A stretch of 33,703 bases of DNA from an uncultured Ureaplasma sp. (GTDB taxonomy: Bacteria; Bacillota_I; Bacilli_A; Mycoplasmatales; Mycoplasmoidaceae), in contig CAJUTA010000028.1 of the NCBI GenBank assembly GCA_910589685.1, positions 1 to 33,703 of the forward strand, given 5' to 3'. Shown here in pieces: positions 28,516 to 33,703 of the stretch. The first letter of the stretch is position 1. Each line of letters starts with the position of its first letter. The position numbers were made by a program, and so were the translations under genes. The notes beneath the pieces were generated by a model that had not been told where the DNA came from, searched no databases, and was given only the letters and a program-made list of their open reading frames with translations.

Positions 28516-28920
28516 ATGGATAAAAATATTATTAACTGTCCACAATGAAAAAAACGTGTACGCGCAATGCAATTTATTTACAGTCAATTGATTTTAGACG
28601 ATTCATGTGAAATTGCCAAAAAAATTGCATACCAAGATTATTTAGTTATTGGTGCAGATTTTTTAAATCTTTTAGAATATTTTGTTTCAAATAAAAGACA
28701 AATTATTAATGAAATAGAAAAGTATCTCGATAAAAAATGAAACTTTGATCGACTGAATTATGTTGATCAAGCAATTCTTATTTTGGGATACATTGAATAC
28801 AAACTTACAAAAAATGACAAATCTATAATTATTGATCAAGCAATAATTACTGCTAAGAATTATTCTGGTGAAGATAATTATAAGTATATTAATGCTATTT
28901 TAAATAATATAATTCAGTAG
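28516..28920 (+). CDS. nusB: transcription antitermination factor NusB
   Basis: 134 residues, all-helical. KKRVRAMQFIYSQLI (family RxxALQxLYxxe), then RLNYVDQAILILGYIEYK (RxxxVdrAILRLaxYEl), IIIDQAIITAKNYSGEDNYKYINAIL (vxINEAVeLAKxfs...kFVNgvL). It binds boxA RNA with NusE in rRNA antitermination. Found by reading across the TGA Trp codons at 28546 and 28738. AAGGAT is its ribosome binding site; it lies 45 bases after efp, and its TAG is followed immediately by the rsmE ATG. Confidence 0.92.
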
Positions 28921-29664
28921 ATGCTAATTTATAGTAAAAAGAAAAAAGAAAATACATTAAGTTTCTATGAAGATGATGCACATCATCTTATTAATGTTTT
29001 GCATAAAAAAATTGGTGATAATGTTAATTGCTCATTTGATCAAAAAAAATATATTGCAAAAATAATCAATATAAGTCCACTACTTGCAGAAATTCAAAGC
29101 AAAATTGTAGAAGAAAATTTTGAAGTACCTCATATTGACTTATTTCAAGCAATAATAAAACCTAATCATTTTGATTGAATTGCTCAAAAAGCTACTGAAT
29201 TGCAAACAAATATGATTTTCCCAATCTTGATGAATCGTAGCCAATCCAATCGAGATATTAATACAAATCATGTAAGTAATGTTATAAAAAATGCTGGAAT
29301 GCAATCCAATCAATCTAATCTAACAAAACTAAATAGAACAATAAATTCTAAAGAAATGTTCAAATTATTAAATGATTACGACTATGTTATTGTTCCATAT
29401 GAAAAAGAAAATAACAATTCATTAACAAATTTATTAAATAAATTAACCTATAAAAAAGGCAATAAAATTGCAGTGGTTGTTGGTCCAGAAGGTGGATATA
29501 GCGAAGATGAAATTAAATCATTTTCAACATTAAAAAGTGAGTTTTATTTTGTTAGTTTAACAAAATCAATTTTGAGAAGCGAAACTGCAAGCTTATATAC
29601 AATTGCAGTAATAATTGATAATTTACAAATGAAAATAAATTGTGATGGTAATAAGAGTGAATAA
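28921..29664 (+). CDS. rsmE: 16S rRNA (uracil-1498-N3)-methyltransferase
   Basis: 247 residues. SPOUT methyltransferase: DDAHHLINVLHKKIGD in the N-terminal PUA-like domain, AIIKPNHFDWIAQKATELQ (family K.drmewiiqKatELGV), VVVGPEGGYSEDEI and LTKSILRSETASLYT (LGxrILRtETAa), the knot motif. It methylates U1498 of 16S rRNA. Begins immediately after nusB with no gap and overlaps the next gene by 20 bases. Confidence 0.94.
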
Positions 29665-30205
29665 TAAACTTAAAACATTTAATTTTAATTTAATATTCAA
29701 TATTATAAATGTATTAATTAGTTCATTGATTTTAATGATTCCAATGATTATTTTTGCTGTTAATTATCAAAATCAACCAAATAGTTATGATTTATTTAGA
29801 CCTGGTTTTGATCAAACAAGAAATCTAATTTTATCAATTGTTATGACAATTGTTTCAATTAGTCTAATTTGTGCTAATGGTTACCGAATGTGAGAAAATT
29901 TCAAAACATTAATAAATAAAAAATGATTTAACAAAGATTATAAATGAGTAACAAGTCTTGTAATGATTTCTGTTATTGGATTAATTTTATATTTAGTTGC
30001 ATTTTTTACGATTTGACTTTACTCTATGCCTAATGTTAATACAAATCAAATCACTACTTATAATTGAAAAAGATTGCTTGCATATATCATCACTTATTGT
30101 GCGTTAACATTCTGTATTTTAATGTTGTTAATAGTGTTATCAATATTAACAAAGAAAAGAATAATCCAACATTCTAATAATAGTGAGAGTGCTAAAAATG
30201 GATAG
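29645..30205 (+). CDS. four-helix membrane protein of unknown function
   Basis: 186 residues from ATG 29645 (a GTG at 29642 is also possible). Four hydrophobic helices: about 14-40 (FNIINVLISSLILMIPMII), 60-80, 100-125 and 145-170, with both ends probably cytosolic. Trp is TGA throughout, e.g. 29891. No family recognised. It overlaps rsmE by 20 bases and mtaB by 8, so it belongs to the efp-nusB-rsmE-mtaB run; being held between two RNA-modifying genes does not itself say what it does. Confidence 0.75.
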
Positions 30206-31502
30206 ACAAAGTTTATCAACATTTTATGCTATAACATTGGGTTGCAAAGTTAACACTTATGAAACAAATATCATTGCAAATGATTTGATAGCAGAAGGAT
30301 TAATTCAAATTGATGATTTTAGCAAATGTGATGTAGCAATTGTAAACACATGTAGTGTGACAAATACAGCAGATAGCAAATCAAGAAACACAATAAGTAA
30401 AATTCGTCGTGCCAATCCAAATGCAATTATTATTGTTTGTGGATGTTATAGTCAAGTAGCAAGTGAAACTTTAAAATCAAAGTATGGAATAAATATTTTG
30501 ATTGGTAATAAATATAAAAATAATATTATTAAATTAATTGATGAATTTTTAATAAATGAAAAACAAATTGTTCGAGTTGAAAATTTACTTCTTGAAAAAG
30601 AATTTGAAGAAACTAGTGTAGATGTTTATACAAATCAAACTCGGGCATTTGTAAAAATTCAAGATGGTTGTAACTTTATGTGCAGCTATTGTATTATTCC
30701 TTTTACACGTGGTCGACAAAGATCAAAAAAAATGTCTATCATTATTGATGAAATTAAAACTTTAGTTGCAAACAATTATAAAGAAATAGTATTAACTGGT
30801 GTAAATACTGCTGGTTATAATGATTCTGAAAATAATTTTTACACATTGCTAAAAGAAATAAACAAATTAGAAGGCAATTTCCGTGTCAGAATTTCATCTG
30901 TGGAGCCTTTTCAAATTAGTGATGAAATTATTCAATTGATTTGCAAAAATAAAAATCGTTTTGCTCAGCATTGACATATTTGTTTGCAATCTGGTTCAGA
31001 TAATGTTCTAGAGAAAATGAATAGAAAATACAACTCGGAACAATTTAAAAATCTCATTAGCAAAATTTATAAATTAAATCCAAATACAGCAATTACAACA
31101 GATGTTATTGCTGCTTTTCCAACTGAAACTGATTTTGATCATAAAAATACTATTGAATTTATTAAAGAAATTGGTTTTAGTAAATTACATATTTTCCCCT
31201 ACTCAAGACGTAGCTATACACCTGCGGCAAAACTTCAACAAATAAATCAAACAATTGTAGATCAAAGAATGAAAGATTTATTGCAATTGAATATTGAACT
31301 AGGCAATATTTTCAATAAAAGATTCATAAATAAAATTGTTGATGTGCTTTTTGAAACATATGATGGTGAAATTAATTCAGGTTATTCTAGTGAATATATT
31401 AGAGTTGATGTAAATAGCAAAATAAACTATTCAAATCAAATAAAAAAAGTAAAAATTACTAAAGTAATAATGAATCATATTATCGGGGAAATTGCCGAAT
31501 AA
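30198..31502 (+). CDS. mtaB: MtaB-type tRNA methylthiotransferase
   Basis: 434 residues. UPF0004 domain with C16 in TLGCKVNTYETN, C52 in NTCSVTN and C83 in CGC, then radical SAM motif C158-x3-C162-x2-C165 (DGCNFMCSYC) and the TRAM-like tail. 'GCKVNxYE' marks the MtaB (YqeV) group, which forms 2-methylthio-t6A37 in tRNA, rather than MiaB. The in-frame TGA at 30972 is Trp in HWHICLQSGS. I start at ATG 30198; the upstream GTG at 30183 would add five residues. GAGAG lies 8 bases before the ATG. Confidence 0.93.
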
Positions 31503-31553
31503 AACTAAAAAAAGATAATTATAATTTATATTTTTTTCAATTATTAATAGTTA

Positions 31554-31559
31554 TATAAT
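31554..31559 (+). promoter_or_regulatory. -10 element of the lipoprotein gene, with a T7 tract upstream
   Basis: TATAAT with a run of seven T (31531-31537) about 16 bases upstream, where a -35 would lie; another TATAAT occurs at 31520-31525. The ribosome binding site AAGAGG is at 31571-31576, 8 bases before the ATG. Confidence 0.55.
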
Positions 31560-31584
31560 TAGGTTGTTAAAAGAGGTTTTATTT

Positions 31585-33579
31585 ATGAAAAAAAGACTAT
31601 CAATAGCAATTGGGTTGGGACTATTTGCAAGTGCAATAACTTTACCAGTTGTATTATCATCTTGTAAATCTAGTGAAGTGCAAAATGTTGTTAAAGAATT
31701 TGATTATAAGAATGTTGCTTTTATTGCCAAAGTAGAAAATTCATTAAATAATGCACGAATAAATAATGGACAAATCATTGTTGATGCAAATGAAAATATT
31801 AATGCAATAAATGACTTAAATACAAAAATTAAGTCATTATCTATTATTGATTTTCAATCTGAAATTGATCAATTGTGACAGCACATTTATCATGTAATGT
31901 TATCTAGTGACAGTGCAACAAAAATATCTAAAAATGTTTTGAATCCAATTCAATTAAAATCTATCAATATTCTTGAAAATGGTAGTATTGAATTAATTGC
32001 AAATATTACTTATGATATTGGGAATTCATCTAATATTGAAACTGAAGTAAAAGAAAAAGTTTTAAAATTAAACCCTAAATTTATAGGAAAAGATGAATTA
32101 ATTAATCAAGCAGAAGAATTCAAAAAAATTGAAAAAAATAATAATTTGGAACTTGAACAAGATTTTAATGTTATTAAAAAATTATATTTAGGTAATGCAA
32201 CAAATAATTGAAATATTGAAAATAAATATAGTAATTTTGATTACAATGATCCTGCGCAAAAAAATCAAGGATTGATTAATTATATGAATAATTTCAATAA
32301 TAATGTTAATTCACTAGCAAAAATATCTGGATTTGAAATTAATTTAAGTGATGCCTCATATGGTCAAAATGTTCAAGTGAAAAATTTTTGAATACCATCT
32401 ATGACATTATCTTCTATTTATTTTCCAACATTAGATAAAAACAACACAAATCCAAGTTTGGATATAAATTCAATTTCATCTGATAATAACCAAGATAATA
32501 AGCCAGAAATAAATCAAAATGATGTAATAAACAAATTGAATCCTAAATTTGAAAAACTAAGTGATGTTGGATTTAATTATTTAACAAGTATTTTGAAAGA
32601 AACAAATAATAGTTCAATCGATGAAAAAATTGATATTTTAAATAATCTTACAGGTATTCAAATAATTACAGATACTGTTAGATCTATTGAATTTGACTTA
32701 AATAATGCAAATATTACTAGAAAAAGTAACAAAAATTACATTTTAGTTAAAATTGAATTTAATGAAAAAGCAAATAAATTAGCTGATTTGACTTATGAAA
32801 TTAAATTATATAGTCAATGATTCAATGAAAATCCAAATTATGAAGGAACAAGTATTGATAATACAACAAATCCTAATCCAGATACTAATACAAAGCCAGA
32901 TAATGAAACAAAACCTCCTGTATCTGAACCTGAAAAGCCTAGCATTCCAGATAAACCAAATGTTGCGCCGCCTACTAAACCGAGTTTAGATAATGAATTA
33001 AGTATAACTTCTAGTAAAGAAGAATACATTGAAGGTGAAACAATTTCAGTAGTAGCATCATTTAAAAATGAAATTGATTTAAAAGATGCGACATTAATAT
33101 GATCTCAAGATGATAATGAAATCAAGAGAACTATTTATAAAGATAAAAATGATTTGACTTTGACAAAAACTAATTCTAATTTTGATGATCAAGGTGAATA
33201 TTCATTAGAAATAATTTTAAAAGATGGAACAAAGTTTTCTTCACAATACATTTCAATAATTGTTAGTCAATATTCAGTCACTATTACACCAAATACTGAT
33301 ACATTAATTGTTAAAGAAACATTAGTTGTTGAATCTAAATTTACAAACTTTAATGAAAATGATGTTCTAAAATACGTTTGATACCGTGTTATACCAGGAA
33401 AATCTCCAAAACCTTTGATTAATAAAAATGAAAAAACATTAAAGCAAAAAATGCATTTAGTAGACTGAGATAATAATGAAATATATTTAAAGATTATTTT
33501 AAAAAATGAAGATATTGTTGTATCCAACTCAATAACTATTAATGTTAGATCTCAAAATGCAAAACCATTAAATAAATAA
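31585..33579 (+). CDS. 664-aa surface lipoprotein with two C-terminal Ig-like domains
   Basis: Start ATG 31585 (AAGAGG 8 bases before). Basic residues then a hydrophobic stretch and VVLSSC: signal-peptidase II would cleave before Cys27, giving a lipid anchor on the outer face. Residues about 30-410 are Asn/Lys/Ile-rich with an alternating repeat-like pattern (two 'LNPKF' segments near 157 and 320), a Pro/Asn/Thr-rich linker spans about 412-471 (KPPVSEPEKPSIPDKP), and two Ig-like beta domains follow (about 472-562 and 566-652), each with a central Trp (LIWSQD, YVWYRV) and a 'LEIILKDGT/LKIILKNED' strand. Six or more Trp are TGA. Typical of mollicute surface antigens; specific adhesion role unknown. 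No clear terminator follows. Confidence 0.88.
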
Positions 33580-33596
33580 AATTAATTAAATATATC

Positions 33597-33703
33597 ATTG
33601 TAACCAACTTCAACCCGCTACCAAATGGCGTTTCAAACAACGTTACTTTACACAAAGCATTCGCAAACTGTGTGAACCTTGAAACTGTTGATCTAGAAAA
33701 AAC
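33597..33703 (+). CDS. fragment of a BspA-like leucine-rich-repeat protein, open at the right edge, no visible start
   Basis: The last 107 bases read in frame as IVTNFNPLPNGVSNN followed by VTLHKAFANCVNLETVDLEKT, which fits the LRR_5 (BspA-like) consensus 'AFxxCxxLxxvxL'. No ATG, GTG or TTG lies upstream in this frame before the stop at 33573-33575. Its richness in C and G differs sharply from the rest of the window. It may be an internal fragment brought here by recombination, or a silent cassette. The frame and composition are seen; the family is inferred from one repeat. Confidence 0.4.
   Translation, partial: MVTNFNPLPNGVSNNVTLHKAFANCVNLETVDLEK

Noticed and set aside
32795..32989. Short plus-strand frame in the lipoprotein linker
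   Set aside because: It is an out-of-frame reading of the Pro/Asn/Thr-rich linker of the lipoprotein.
1..33703. tRNA genes, CRISPR arrays, insertion sequences
   Set aside because: All gaps are under 200 bases and none contains a cloverleaf, regular repeats or transposase motifs that I could see.

Overview
The window is strongly AT-rich chromosomal DNA of a mollicute (Mycoplasma-like). TGA is read as tryptophan throughout: nearly every conserved gene here is open only if in-frame TGA is translated, for example in fakA, secE, ruvB/dinB, pgk and mtaB. Genes are tightly packed, often overlap by 1-20 bases, and no gap above 300 bases exists. No tRNA, rRNA, CRISPR array or insertion sequence was found by eye. 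I infer a Mycoplasma/Ureaplasma-type lineage; the species cannot be fixed from the sequence alone.

Layout. 1-4433 (+): 3' part of a DEAD-box RNA helicase, then rpsO, a 546-aa two-helix membrane protein of unknown role, a small unknown protein and yebC, closed by a strong hairpin shared with the opposing rpmB. 4914-12200 (+): a long overlapping run fakA-plsX-rnc-APC permease-rpmG-secE-nusG-ZIP transporter, which ends at a hairpin lying inside the 3' end of the opposing acpS. 12569-15101: rnhC (+) converges on a Cof-type phosphatase/rpe pair (-), the rnhC and rpe stop codons sharing one TTAA. 15174-17560 (+): four poorly characterised genes, a zinc-ribbon protein, a rhodanese-like protein without the catalytic Cys, a Panacea/SocA (DUF4065) protein and a DUF2156 acyltransferase-like protein, opposed by a 112-aa orphan. 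17923-20977 (+): truB-ribF and ruvA-ruvB. 20972-22761 (-): tlyA and the Y-family polymerase dinB; tlyA has an in-frame TAA before its conserved C-terminus. 22831-27318 (+): DUF368 membrane protein, ttcA-like gene, pgk, deoD, HU. recU (-) follows, then efp-nusB-rsmE-membrane protein-mtaB (+), a 664-aa lipoprotein with two Ig-like domains, and at the very edge an abrupt change in base composition into a BspA-like leucine-rich-repeat reading frame with no visible start.

How genes work together. FakA, PlsX and AcpS belong to one route that activates exogenous fatty acids and links them to acyl carrier protein. RuvA, RuvB and RecU together supply Holliday-junction migration and resolution in an organism where no ruvC is seen next to ruvAB. 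SecE/NusG/NusB, L28, L33, S15, EF-P and several RNA-modifying enzymes (TruB, RsmE, MtaB, TtcA-like, TlyA) make much of the rest a translation/transcription region. The least ordinary parts are the 15174-17885 cluster, the interrupted tlyA, and the composition break near 33598.
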